From: Primulina eburnea | Taxonomy: Eukaryota; Streptophyta; Magnoliopsida; Lamiales; Gesneriaceae | Length of the DNA stretch: 64,000 nt | Direction: 5' to 3' | Assembly (NCBI RefSeq): GCF_022965805.1 | Contig: NC_133117.1 | Span: 9,572,183-9,636,182, forward strand | Shown here: positions 13,138-25,173 of the stretch, piece by piece | Layout of the letters: the number at the start of each line of letters is the position of its first letter | Numbering within the stretch: the stretch's first letter is position 1 | Program-made: the position numbers and the translations under genes | Notes under the pieces: generated by a model | The model's input: the letters and a program-made list of their open reading frames with translations, nothing else | Database searches by the model: none | What the model was told of the DNA's origin: nothing

Positions 13138-13649
13138 CTTTAGAAAAATGGATTCAAAAGGACTCGTGATTGTATATGGAATACCTTAATTGTCGAAGTC
13201 TTATAGCCATGAGACATCAAAATTCAAAGTTAAGGACGAAATCGTAGATTCAAGGTTCAAATATAATAAATATCTTTTCAACTAAAAAAACTTAATTTGG
13301 TTTAAAAATAACTTAAAATTAAAATTAAATTATCTTTCAATCCAAAGATGTGAGTGAGAATTATCGATCAAAGAAATAGTTTATCTGGATTCCAACATGG
13401 CCTAACTTCAAAGGAACTATGAAACACGTGTATGAGGAAAACAGACATGCAAAGCAGAGCTCCCTCCATTCAATAGATTTCATTCCCCGTCGCCGCCGAC
13501 TCCTCTTCTCCGTAACAATCTCCACCACTTCCACCTTTTCCTGTCTCACACTCACGCCCAAGAGAAGGGTGAAGAGAAGATCAAGAAGAAAGAAGAAATG
13601 AAATTTGTAAACACATAAAACAACATGCAACGAAATATTTCCACTCACA
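13138..13649. other. Spacer with a short GC-richer stretch, no supported gene
   Basis: Positions 13419-13600 are less AT-rich and open on both strands (60 and 95 codons), with a run of Arg codons from CGCCGCCGAC and AAGAAGAAAG repeats. I recognise no domain and no splice signals. It could be a scrap of a host exon or UTR carried here. The rest is AT-rich spacer. Confidence 0.35.
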
Positions 13650-16532
13650 TCGGTTTTAATACTTGCGAGGGTGCTTCAAACACAATATTTTCCACGAGCT
13701 TAAATAGCTCGTGTTCTAAGAATGTAAACATCAATGAATTAAATCGAGTTTTATTTTTAAACCAAGCGAAAGATACTCGAAATAATCATTCGTCAAGAAA
13801 GCCGACTAATTTGAAAGCTTAACTTATGTAAACTGAATAACTGAAATAAGCGGAATCAGTTCTTGCATGTATCGGTTTAGTTATGGTGATAACTAAACTG
13901 ATAACATCTCGAACTGGTCAAATCTGTAAAGACCTGAAATTTTGCAATGTAAAGACCTTTATATGTCATAAAAAATTTCAGCTCATTTTGGCACAATGTT
14001 TTCGAGTTCCATGCAATCATAATATTGGAAATTTGAATAATCATTTCCCCCTCTCATTATTGACAATTTATCATCATTTTAATGACTAATTTAACCACAA
14101 TAAATTAATCATTAAACTACCTATATTAAGAGCAAAATAACGATAATTAATATGAGGTTAATGGTCATGAATATATGTCATTAAGAGGAGGTTAATGACC
14201 ATGAATAGGTGTTTTAAATATGAGGTTAATGGTCATTAAAAGAATGTTAATGACCATGAATATTGAAATTTAAGATGAAATAAATGACATTGAATATGGT
14301 GATCATTTACCTTACCCTTGGAGGCCTATAAATATGAGCTTTAGTTTAACATAAAATCGCACAAAAAATCATCTCAAATCACTCATAAGTCTCAGCAACT
14401 TCAAGCAAAGAGAAGAGGCTACATTTGGCCATTGTATTGATGTCAAAGTGCTACCCAAATCGTTACCGAGGTGTTGCTCGTGTTCGACCCAAGTTTTACC
14501 CAAGTATCGGTTAAGTTCGAATCGTACATTTGATCAATAGTAAGTGGGCTTTTGCTATGTATTTCTTTGTAATTTAAACTTTGTATAAGTATTTCATTAA
14601 ATGCTTCTATGTGTGTCAAATCATTTTCGGAAAATGCTATTATATATTTTATAAAATTTCGATCGATGTACGATATGTTCTTCTATTTTCGATGTTCTTT
14701 GATTCTGTTGAGTTCATTCAAAAATTTCGATAAGTGTTGTTTGATACATCTGATTCTGTGGTGCATTGTTATGATTCGAGTGGGATATGGAACGACGATT
14801 GTAAATTATATATGACGCCCATCAGTGGGTATAAAAATGTGTTCTGGCCCCCATTAGTAGGTATAAAACTGTGTTTTGGTCTCACATCTTAGAGGACTAA
14901 CATATGGAGGACAATTTGACCATGGAAAACGAGATCAATAACAATGTTTTCGTTTGTTCTGATTCGTTCTGTTCTGAATTGCCTGATAATCTCTGTTTTG
15001 CATTTCGATTCCGATTCTGATGTGATATGAGATACTATGTTTTGAAAATCAGTTAGCAATATGGGTTTTAAATTATATTTATACGTATTTGTGTAATAGA
15101 TCGACCCCCACTTGCTGAGTGTTTCCCAAAACACTCATCCTTTACATTTCTCCCCAGATAAAAACGAAGATCAAGTAAACGAGGATGAATAAGAAATGCT
15201 TTGGGGTTGGTGATGAAGTTTCGAGATATGAAGATTTCTCGCTTATGTTCTTCCTAAGTTTCGATTCTAGTTGTACAACGTTTTCGCACATTTTATTTCG
15301 TTTTGGAATTTATCACTGTAAGACAAGATTATTTTGGGTTAATTATGAAATAGACTGGTGTTGGTTTATACTGAACTACAAGACTTGTTATTTGACGATT
15401 ATGTGATTGTTGAACAACGCCGGTGACGACTAACCCTGTTCTCAGGGCGTGACAAAATCAATTTGAAGACAATAGTTAAACAGTTAAGTACACAAGATAT
15501 GTTTATGGATGTTCGAAGACCTCAGCTGCTCCTACGTCACCCCTTCTACCACCTTTGGCAGGATCCACTAGAAGACTTTGATTTTTACAACACCTTGTAT
15601 AAACCTACTCAACTTAGGACTTACACCACTGCCTAACTGAACTCCTAGCCTAGACTGAAGGTAGCACCTTCTAGCTAACACTTGTTTAATGTCTATGTGT
15701 TAAAGACTACATACACAAGTTTAACGTCTTTGTGCAAAACTCACTCAACTTATCAATAAGCTATACTCTATGTATATGTGAGTGTGTGACAACTGATCTA
15801 TGAATACAACACAAAAGTGTTCTCACACACATCTAAGCTGATAATATATTGAAGTGTTCCCTCAAATTTGGGCGGATTGCTTCTTTTAAGCTGGTATACA
15901 ATGAGCATGCTCTTCTTCTTTTCTCATGATTTTCACACACTTGGGTCTTGATCTTGTATTTATCAAGTCTTCATGACCGTACATTAAGACTCATCATATA
16001 TGTTCGTTGCAGTTGAATCTATTCCTCGATATTTGTGACTTGTTATTTCAGACAGTCATTCTGGAACGTCTTGACTTTAAGCTCTGCTGCGACGTTCATT
16101 ATTGTCCTTTGACTGAAAAATTGCTTTCCTTAATGCACATAGCTGGATTCCCCTTAGATAAGTTTGTCGTGTTCTGCAAACTGGTTGGCTCCTAACTGAT
16201 GTTCTGAACTAGTCTTGAACTGGTATGGTGAAATCAGGTGTCTCGTCAGCTGAACTGATTTCATTGCTTCAGCTGAACTGGTCAGCTGGGTTCTTCATCA
16301 GCTGACCGGGCTTCTGAAGGTCTTCTGTTGAACTACCTATTAGTTGATCTGGTCTTTGATATATCAGTTGAACTAGTTCAGTTTGGGCAATCAGTTGGCG
16401 CTTTCAGTTTGCGTCTCAATAACTTCAGCTTAGGCTTAGTAGTTTTCTGCGCACTTAGGTAAATTTATTAGAAACAAATAACAAGTTATATTAACATCAA
16501 AATCAAGATTGCGAACATGAAATGTTCCGACA
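13650..16532 (-). repeat. Old Sirevirus-like LTR (minus strand), split by a solo LTR
   Basis: Read on the minus strand, this begins TGTCGGAACA at 16532 with GTTCGCAATCTTGATTTTGA, matching the LTR start at 20277 and 22569. It continues through CAACTGATTTC-type motifs, the block with CTCCTACGTCACC and CGAACATCCATAAACATAT, and ends near 13650-13690 with a match to the 3' end of the LTR at 23.8-23.95 kb (TTAGAACACGAGCTAT). It is interrupted at 13925-15454. It is more diverged than the pair at 20.3-24 kb. The outer end near 13650 is approximate. Confidence 0.72.
13925..15454 (+). repeat. Solo LTR, gypsy-type, with 5-bp target duplication
   Basis: Starts TGTAAAGACCTG and ends CAGGGCGTGACA, flanked by AAATC at 13920-13924 and 15455-15459. 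The 1530 bp hold no coding sequence. The end segment (GACGACTAACCCTGTTCTCA) resembles the reverse complement of the start of the LTR at 62597, so the two belong to related families. An internal 32-bp unit is duplicated at 14816-14847 and 14848-14879. It is inserted in the older LTR at 13650-16532. Confidence 0.85.
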
Positions 16533-17251
16533 CTTTACATAAATAAAATAACACATAAAGAATTATGCATGAGTGAACACATTCACTTGTGCGATGCTTC
16601 ATGGCAAAAGATTCATTAGAAAATACTTTCAATTTACACAAAAATAATGAATAAATAAAATCTAACTCCCTTAACAAAGTGAGGGAGGAAAATGCATCAA
16701 AAACACTTATCAAACTAAATAACCAAAAACACGGATGCAGCTTTTGTGAAGCCAAAAATCATTTTCATGAATAACACACTATTTTCCATTGTGATTAGAT
16801 GTTGTGTCTGCGTGTCTTTAACACTTCATGCCAACAAAACAATATACTTTGGCTTGAGCATTTGAACTCTCAATATAAATATTCAATTCTCATGTGGCGT
16901 TTCATTCTCTCTCGCACACTCTTTCATAGCATCTATCATTTTTTATTTATATGATTTATTTTCCCTTGAGTTTATTGCAAAAAAAAAAAAAAGAACTTTA
17001 CAACATACAGAAACAAGAGTTTTATTAGAAAATAAACTCTTCTAAACTATAAACTATATCTAGAGTTTTTATCATAAATATATATGGTCTAGACAGATAA
17101 AACTCTTAAGATTTAATAAACAATATATTATCAAAAGGAAAATTTAAATAAAGAATAAATTAGATAATTTTCAATTTTCCTCTTCTTGTCTTTTTGCACA
17201 AAAAATGTCAATCAACAAAACTTAATTTAGTTAGCATTCAACTCCCTTGAG
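16533..17251. other. Spacer, nothing recognised
   Basis: AT-rich DNA with an A-run at about 16979-16992 and no supported frame. It separates the old LTR from the Tekay-like element. Confidence 0.5.
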
Positions 17252-19900
17252 TGTAACGTACCGTACTTTGAATTGCTTTAAAATTTGCGGAAAAATTAAA
17301 AAATTTCTTAATTATATAGAAACCTTCAGATTACGATAACAATAAACCGATCCTTCAAAATGTTTTCCATGAAAATATCTCAATTAAAGTTTGCTAAAAA
17401 CAATTAATTAAATATCAAAAACATTAACATGAAATCAGAGTATTTGAAACATTGCATAATCTCTTAAAACCACGGGCAGTCCTCGGGTTCAGGCTTCTGC
17501 TCAGTCCAAGCCGGCTCATTGGTCCCCATCCCTCGTCTCCTCAAATTCATCCTCACCTGCATCGATCAAGTCTAGTGAGTTTAAAGACTCCACATGTATA
17601 AACTGGAAATAACAAGTAATACGTAATAAAACCACATGTATCTTTAAAATAGAACGTACATACTTGAAACTTGAAGGTAATAGCATAAACATACTTGAAA
17701 CTTAAACTTAATAGCATAAACGTAGACGTGCCATCATCATAAAGCTTTTCTTAAACATACTTGCATCATACATACTTGAGCATACATAACATCATTTTGC
17801 GTAAAGATATGTTTCAAAGCAAGTTACCCATACATAATTGCGCCTGATCAGACTAAACCAAAGTACTGGGCTGACAGGGAAAATCCATTGCTACATACAT
17901 GAGATCTCCGGTCATACTTTACCGGTTGGATTGGTCTCTGGTCATACTTCACCGTTTTCCAATCCTGATCTAAACCCGGTCATACTTTACCGGTGTGGAG
18001 AGGTCCTTGGCCACGTTCACTGACTTCCAAATCCGATCATAATTTGGTCACAAGACATTTAGAATACCTCAAAAACATAAAAATATTTTCTTTTGCACGT
18101 CGAACATACTTACTTGGCGTTGAGGGATTCGTTGGATCTCGCTTGGGGCCACTGCTGCCCATACTAACATGAATTCAAACCCTTATCTTTCATAGCTTAG
18201 ATGTAGGTACTCGTGCTCACCACCGAAGTAAATAAATATCTTATGACATTCTAGATCACTCAGGACTTGACCTCGTTTAATTATCGTACTAAACCATAAC
18301 ATAAAACCCCAAACCAAATCCTATATTTTATATTCATAACCACAAACCAAATCCTATATTTTATATTCATATAAAAAATAAAAAAAATAAAAAATAAAAA
18401 TAATTTTTTTTTTATAAAAGGGGTACATGGACCCCATGTACGGGTCTGGGTAGGGGTCCAGGTAGACTCTGAAATTTTGTATTTTGAAGGGGAAAAAAGG
18501 CACGGACCTCGTGTACAGGTCCGGCTTCAGGTTCGTGTAGGTTCTGGAATCGTGAACAAACGGAATTCTATACACTTGTGACTTAATCCTACCCCAAGAT
18601 CCATTCCTAAGATGCTAAGGCACCGATTCAACTCAAACAAACACCCCAAATCACCTACGCATCACAAACAACGCAACCCAATCCGTGAACACGACATTTG
18701 ACACCCAAAACGCATCCTACGACTTCTAATGCATACAAGTGCCCATCGATTCGAACCGACACACCAAAAACCATCCCAACATCATGCTCAACATACTTAA
18801 ACACAGCAGCGAACACTCGTCGATCCCCAACAAAGCCTGCGACAATGAAACTTCAAGAATACATCAAGAACGCATTTTTCAGAAAAAAAAAACAGTTTGA
18901 ACAGTCTCACAAAAACGATCATAACTCACTCATTTTTATCTAAATATTTCGAATTTACTGTCAAATTGAAGGTATCAAAAAGTTATACATTTTATATGTT
19001 GAAATTTTTTCCAAAAAATCGATCGAAAAGTCATAGTATTTAAAATGACAGCAAATTTCTAGTTTTCAGATCTAAAATCGTTCCAACAAATTTTTGCTCA
19101 AACTTTGTACAACATACATGAATTTTTACGCATAATAAACATCACAACACATAATATGACGAGATCTATGCAAGAATAACAAAATATACATGCCTTTTGA
19201 TATTTAAAAATACCGAAACGACGATACCGAAGCGGGGATGATGCGAGAGACGATCCGGAACGACCGTGGCACAATTTTCTCGAAGAAAATTGGCTAGAAT
19301 TGCTGAAATCTTTGAAGGGAGGGGCGGCTGCTGAGTTTTCTTAGAACCCTAGGCTTTCTTGCTCTCAAAAAATTAAATTCTGAAATGTGATTGTGTGTGT
19401 ATTGCCGATCGGTTTTGGTGTGTGAAATGTGTGTGTGCGTGAGTTTAGGAAATAATTAGGGGATAAAAATTGCTTAATTAATAATTAACATGCTAATAAA
19501 AAATATAATTCCCACACTAATTTTACAAAGCTCCCCTAATTAAAATAAATGCACAAGTGACACTTTAAAATCCTAAAAGCACTACATAAATAAATTAGGC
19601 TTTAAAAATGCTAAAAACTTAATAAATCATTTAAAATGCCCCAATACTAATTTAAAATAAAATACCACATTTTAAAATTTCCAAAATCATTGTCGGTTTC
19701 TTTTCCTCAAGCCTGCATCGAATAATCGTTTGAAACATGAAACTCGAAAAACATTTTAACGTGCATCACAAAAACATAAATAATTTAAAATAATTTAATT
19801 TCATAAATCATGCATCACAAAAATCATTTTAAATTTGATTAAATAATTTAACAATTAAATAAATGCATGGATTTTACGTGTACTGATTTTGGACTCTACA
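17252..19900 (-). repeat. 3' LTR of the Tekay-like element
   Basis: On the plus strand it runs from TGTAACGTACCG to GGACTCTACA, 2649 bp. The first 335 bp align closely with 28517-28851. A short repeat with CCGGTCATACTTTACCGG occurs at 17908 and 17977 with a variant at 17939. The next bases, GTTCCTCCCCCAC at 19901-19913, are the complement of the polypurine tract. Confidence 0.85.
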
Positions 19901-20276
19901 GTTCCTCCCCCACTTAAACAAATTTCGTCCTCGAAATTAAATCTTACCAAAAAATTCCGGATGGCGACTTCTCATATCTGCCTTGGTCTCCAAAGTGGTC
20001 TCCTCTACTGATTAATTTAGCCACCGGATTTTGACCAATTTGGTTACTTTGTTTCGAAGTATCCGTTCCTATCTGTCTAGGATTTGGACAGGTTTTTCCT
20101 TATATGACAGATATAGAGCCAACTGCGCTCATAGCTCAGAACATACGAAGGATTAGCTAGTTGTTTTCTTAGCATCGAGATGTGGAACAAATTGTGTACA
20201 CCGACCAGATTCGACGGTAGGGCTACACGATAAGCTAGCGTCCCAACTCTGTCAAGAATTTCGAACGGTCCAATCG
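19901..20276 (-). pseudogene. C-terminal end of Tekay-like pol (integrase tail and chromodomain-like region)
   Basis: Frames on the minus strand read IGPFEILDRVGTLAYRVALP and VHNLFHISMLRK, the usual gypsy integrase C-terminus. Across a frameshift follows a stretch like ILRNKVTKLVKIRW and ending RHPEFFGKI, where chromodomain-type tails lie. Its upstream partner is on the far side of the insertion at 23998. Confidence 0.8.
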
Positions 20277-21615
20277 TGTTGGAACTTTTCAAGTTCGCAA
20301 TTTTGATTTTGATGGTAACAAAACTTGTTAATTGTGTTACTAATGATCTACCTTAGTTGTGCAGCATCTAGGATCACCTACGAGTTGTTTACATTGCAAA
20401 ACTGAAGACCCAACTGATCGCTCAAAATGAATCAGTTCAACTGGCTACGTCACTTGAGCAGTACAGCTGATTGACCAGTTGATAGGTAATTCATCAGGAA
20501 AACCTCAGAAGCCTGGCCAGCCGAAAGAGTGTTCAACTGATGAAGAAAACCAGCTGATCAGTCCAATTGAACGAGTGTGAAATCAGTTCAACTGACGAGT
20601 CAACTGATTTCACTAGCCCAACTGAAAGATCAGTTCAAACTGACCAGTTCGAAGCATCAGTTAGAATCCTTCAGTCATGGAAGATGATAGATTCCTTCGA
20701 GTGGATTCCAGCTGTGCGAGAAGGTACAAAGCCATTGTCCAGTCAATGGATAATAATGGACGTTGCATCAGAGCATTAAAGACAAAACGCTTCAGATGGA
20801 CAGTCAAAAAGACGAGACACATAGTCCAAGAAGCCGATTCAAATGCAACAGATACAATAAATGAGTCTCACTGTACGATCAGCTTCCTTCGTCTATATAA
20901 AGAGAAGATCGGTGAAGACTCAAACAACAGAGGGAGCACATATACGATACTAGAGAGATAAGGGCACGCTCAATTTCATATCAGCTTTCAGAAGCACTTA
21001 AGCCCAGAGGGAATTCTTCATCGCTGTATCAGCTTAGTTTAGAAGCCACTTTCCCTCAGTGTGTGAGAACGTTCTTGTTCAGTTCTCACACACATAATTA
21101 CTCTCAAACACCCAAATACAGTTTTGCACAAAGATGTTAAACTTGTGTATGTAGTCTTTCTCACATAGACGTTAATTAAGTGTTGACTGAAAGTGTTGTT
21201 TTCAGTCGTAGCTAGGAGTTAAGTTTAGGCAATAAATAATTCCTAGCTGAGTGGGCTTGTACACGTAGTTGTATAAATCAAAGTCTTCTAATGTATCCTA
21301 TCCGTGGAGATAGAAGGGGTGACGTAGGAGCAGTTGAAGTCTCCGAACATCCATAAACATATCTTGTGTATTTAACTGATTAACTATCGTTTTAAAATTG
21401 TTTTGATTAGTTAGAGTGTTCGTGTGTTCAGTTGTTTCCAAAACTGAAATACAAGAATGCAAAAACTAATATGTGTTCTTTTAGTTAGTCAGTTTACACA
21501 AGTTAAAATATTTTCTAACATTTCAGTTCTCTTTACGAAGGATTACTTCGAGTTTCTTCCACTTGGTTTAAAACCAAACTCGATTTAATTCATCGGTGTT
21601 AATATTTTTAGAACT
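20277..21615 (+). repeat. 5' LTR of the Sirevirus-like element
   Basis: About 1.34 kb, rich in CAACTGA/TCAGTTG motifs, with a short palindrome-dense block at 20400-20660. It aligns with 22569-23912 with scattered substitutions. The 3' end appears cut after TTTAGAAC and no PBS follows, which suggests that the LTR end and PBS were deleted together. Confidence 0.8.
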
Positions 21616-22315
21616 AGAGAAACGAGTTAAACTGCTTTGAACTTGTCCTATGTGCTTAACCAACTGGTCGAGAAGAATCTGACTAGGCTCACGTGGAGTT
21701 CAGCTGGTGATAGAATCGACCAACATCCCAACATAGATGAGTTTCGTCTGAAGAACAACTGACTTAGTAGGTTTGCAACTGATTTCTTGTTCAGTGAGAA
21801 ATTCATCTGTTCATCTTTGCAGATGTTCCTCAGTCCCCTGCAAGCTGATAACGATCTCCGAGGTTAGGAAATTGGAGAAGTGGCCATAACAAAAATTGCA
21901 GGACCAATTCTCTCAACTCTTTACCAAAGAGCGACATATAAATATTTTCAAATATTTTTTAAAATCGTATAAAACGTTTTCAAATAGATTTTAAAACTAT
22001 TTTAGAGTAATACCTTTTAAAACGCAGTTCAAGCAGTCAAGACAACCAGCTGATGGTATATCCAGTTCTGTCACAAAAATCAACTGATATTTGATGTTAT
22101 TTAAAATATGCTATTGTTGTAGCAATTTTTCTTTTCTCAACTGATGTATGTACTCATATGTAAATACATGGAAGTTTATTCAAATAAAACATCATGATTA
22201 TTCAGCTTTGTCTCGTTGTGATTGAATAGATATTCTCAGTTTTCTTGTCTATAATGCTTGAATGATTAAATGACTAATTAAATAATTCTCAAATACGGGC
22301 TTTCATTCAGTTCCT

Positions 22316-22568
22316 GAGGGGGAGAGTTCCTTTTAACTGAGAACTTGTATTAAAATCCAGTTACTCTTTCAGTCAACAGATAAATACTGTTTTAAAATTA
22401 TCATTTTCTTTCCACTCAGTTTTAACAGAAGATTTTTATTTTTTTATTTAAAATCTCTGTGATTCAGTTGTTAAGGGGGAGCTTTCGACAATTTGAATGT
22501 ACTAATTCTTAAACTGAATATATTGCGCTTAACTGCTCAAGTTTTGTAATCATCAAAAAGGGGGAGAT
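22316..22568 (+). other. Three polypurine tracts before the 3' LTR
   Basis: GAGGGGGAG at 22316-22324, AAGGGGGAG at 22473-22481 and AAAAAGGGGGAGAT at 22555-22568, the last touching the LTR. Repeated polypurine tracts before the 3' LTR are a described Sirevirus feature, which supports the lineage call. Confidence 0.65.
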
Positions 22569-23997
22569 TGTTGGAACTTTTCAAGTTCGCAATCTTGATT
22601 ATGATGGTAACAAAACTTGTTAATTGTGTTACTAATGATCTACCTTATTTGTGAAGCATTTAGGATCACCTACGAGTTGTTTACATCGCAAAACTAAAGA
22701 CCCAACTGATCGTTCAAAATGAATCAGTTCACCTGGCTACGTCACTTGAGGAGTACAGCTGATTGACCAGTTGATAGGTAATTCAGTAGGAAAACCTCAG
22801 AAGCCTGGCCAGCCGAAAGAGTGTTCAACTGATGAAGAAACCCAGCTGATCAGTCCAACTGAACGAGTGTGAAATCAGTTCAACTGACGAGTCAACTGAT
22901 TTCACCAGCCCAACTGAAAGATCAGTTCAAACTTACCAGTTCGAAGCATCAGTTAGAATCCTTCAGTCATGGACGATGATAGATTCCTTCGAGTAGATTC
23001 TAGCTGTGCAAGAAGGTACAAAGCCATTGTCCAGTCAAACGACAATAATGGACGTTGTATCAGAGCATTAAAGACAAAACGCTTCAGATGGACAGTAAAA
23101 AAGACGAGACACATAATCCAAGAAACCGATTCAAATGCAACATATACAATAAATGAGTTTCACTGTACGATCAACTTCCTTCTCCTATATAAAGAGAAGA
23201 TCGGTGAAGACTCAAACAACAGAGGGAGCACATATACAATACTAGAGAAATAAGGGCACACTTAGTTGCATATTAGCTTTCAGAAGTACTTAAGCCCAGA
23301 GGGAATTTTTCATCGTTGTATCAGCTTAGTTTAGAAGCCACTTTCTCTCAGTGTGTGAGAACATTTTTTTTTCAGTTTTCACACACATACTTACTTTCAA
23401 ACACCCAAATACAGTCTTGCACAAAGACGTTAAACTTGTGTATGTAGTCTTTCTCACATAGGCTTTAAATAAGTGTTGACTGAAAGTGTTGTTTTCAGTC
23501 GTAGCTAGGAGTTCAGTTTAGACAATAGATAAGTCCTAGCTGAGTGGGCTTGTACACGTAGTTGTATAAATCAAAGTCTTCTAATGTATCCTATCCGTGG
23601 AGATAGAATGGGTGACGTGAAGGGAAGACATAGGAGCAGTTGAAGTCTCCGAACATCCATAAATATATTTTGTGTATTTAACTGATTAACTATCGTTTTA
23701 AAATTGTTTTGATTAGTTAGAGTGTTTGTGTGTTCAGTTGTTACCATAACTGAAATACAAGAATTCAAAAAATAATATGTGTTCTTTTAGTTAGTCAGTT
23801 TACACAAGTTAAAATATTTTCTAATATTTCAGTGTTCTTTACGAAAGATTACTTCGAGTTTCTTCCGTTTGGTTTAAAACCAAACTTGATTTAATTCATC
23901 GGTGTTAATATTCTTAGAACACGAGCTATTGAAGCTCATTGAAGGTTGTTGTGTGCGAAATGCCTTCGAAGGCGCTAACACACACGATCCATCATCT
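22569..23997 (+). repeat. 3' LTR of the Sirevirus-like element
   Basis: Starts TGTTGGAACTTTTCAAG and keeps all motif blocks of the 5' copy. A 13-14 bp insertion (AAGGGAAGACATA, near 23619) is absent from the 5' copy. Positions 23913-23997 have no match in the 5' LTR but resemble the end of the related LTR at 13.65 kb, so they are probably the true LTR end. Confidence 0.75.
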
Positions 23998-24990
23998 CGG
24001 ACTATGCTTGCCTCTCTTCCCAAATCTCATAACACCCTTCATAGGTGCTATCTTTACAAAAACGTGATTACCTACGACAAACTCAAGATCCCTTCTTCTC
24101 TTGTCAGCATAACTCTTTTGATGACTCTGGACAGTCTTCATCCTGTCTCGGATCTTGAGCACCACATCTGCAGTTTGCTAAACAATCTCTGGACCAAGTT
24201 CTGATCTCTCACCGACTGCACCCAATGAATCGGCGATCTGCACTTCCTCCCATACAATGGCTCGTAGGGAACCATACCTATAGATGATTGGAAAATGTTG
24301 TTGCATGTAAACTCCACTAGAGGTAGCTTCGATTCCCAATTCCCATGGAAGTCGATCACAGAAGCTCATAGCAAATCTTCTAAAATCTGAATCACTCGCT
24401 CAGACTGGCCATCTGTCTGTGTGTGGAAAGCTGTACTGAAAAGCAACTTCATCCCCATGGCTTCATGTAAACTCTTCCAAAAGGACGATGTGAACTTCGG
24501 GTCCCTATCAGAAACAATAGTAACTAGAATCCCATGCAATTGAACTATCTCCCTGATATAGAGCTCCGCATACTGTGTCATGGAGAAAGTCATCTTTCAC
24601 TGGCAAGAAGTGCACTGACTTAGTAAGTCAATCCACTATAACTCAAATGGCATTGGATCCTCTGACTGACCTCGGAAAACAAATAACGAAGTCCATGGTG
24701 ATATTCTCCCACTTCCACTCGGGGATAGGGAGTGACTTGAGCATTCCTGCTGGTCTCTGATGTTCTGCCTTCACTTGTTGACAATTGAGGCATTCAGACA
24801 CAAATCGGCAGATGTCTCGCTTCATACCTGACCACCAATACAAAATCTGCAAGTCCTTGTACATCTTGGCACCTCCTGGATGGATAGAATACGGAGATGC
24901 ATGCGCCTCTGTCAGAATATCTTCTCTGATTGAGTCAACAATAGGTACTCACATCCTTCCTCTGTACCTCACAATACTATCGGACACTGT
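23998..24990 (-). pseudogene. Tekay-like integrase fragments
   Basis: Minus-strand frames carry the zinc-finger end CLNCQQVKAEHQRP, the first core Asp in ENITMDFV, the second in VSDRDPKFTSSFW and the Glu in TQTDGQSERVIQ. Then come YGRKCRSP and, near 24000-24090, HVFVKIAPMKGVMRFG. The three catalytic residues survive, but frameshifts near 24360-24370 and 24590-24640 and stop codons split the frame into three pieces. Confidence 0.85.
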
Positions 24991-25173
24991 GTAGAGTACA
25001 TTGCCCTTGGCTTCATCCTTCAGTCGCCATTTCTGCAACTGCTCATATGAAGGCTGACCTCTACGGATTCGGTCAAACAAAGAAGATTGGACCGTCAGAT
25101 TAGACAGCTTAGGATTTCTTCCCTTAGGATAAACCTCTAACCCAAATCTCTGAATTTCTGACTGAAGAGATCT

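Larger units (their letters stand above)
20277..23997 (+). mobile_element. Non-autonomous Sirevirus-like copia element inserted in the Tekay-like integrase
   Basis: Two LTRs start TGTTGGAACTTTTCAAGTTC at 20277 and 22569. The join of polypurine tract and LTR reads AAAAAGGGGGAGAT|TGTTGG, as in many Sirevirus-type copia elements. The interior is about 950 bp with no gag or pol, so it depends on proteins from elsewhere. It splits the Tekay-like integrase between the codons before and after IGPFEIL. The right boundary is uncertain: LTR homology between the two copies ends near 23912, but 85 bp more, matching the old LTR at 13.65 kb, precede clear host sequence. A clean target duplication was not found. 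Confidence 0.8.

Noticed and set aside
20567..23253. Frames of 70-94 codons repeated at 20677 and 22969
   Set aside because: They are the same LTR sequence twice; the frames are not conserved by any sign other than LTR identity.
20270..24000. A clean target-site duplication for the Sirevirus-like insertion
   Set aside because: AATCG on the left is not repeated at the right boundary; the right end and the host junction are both altered, so none is claimed.
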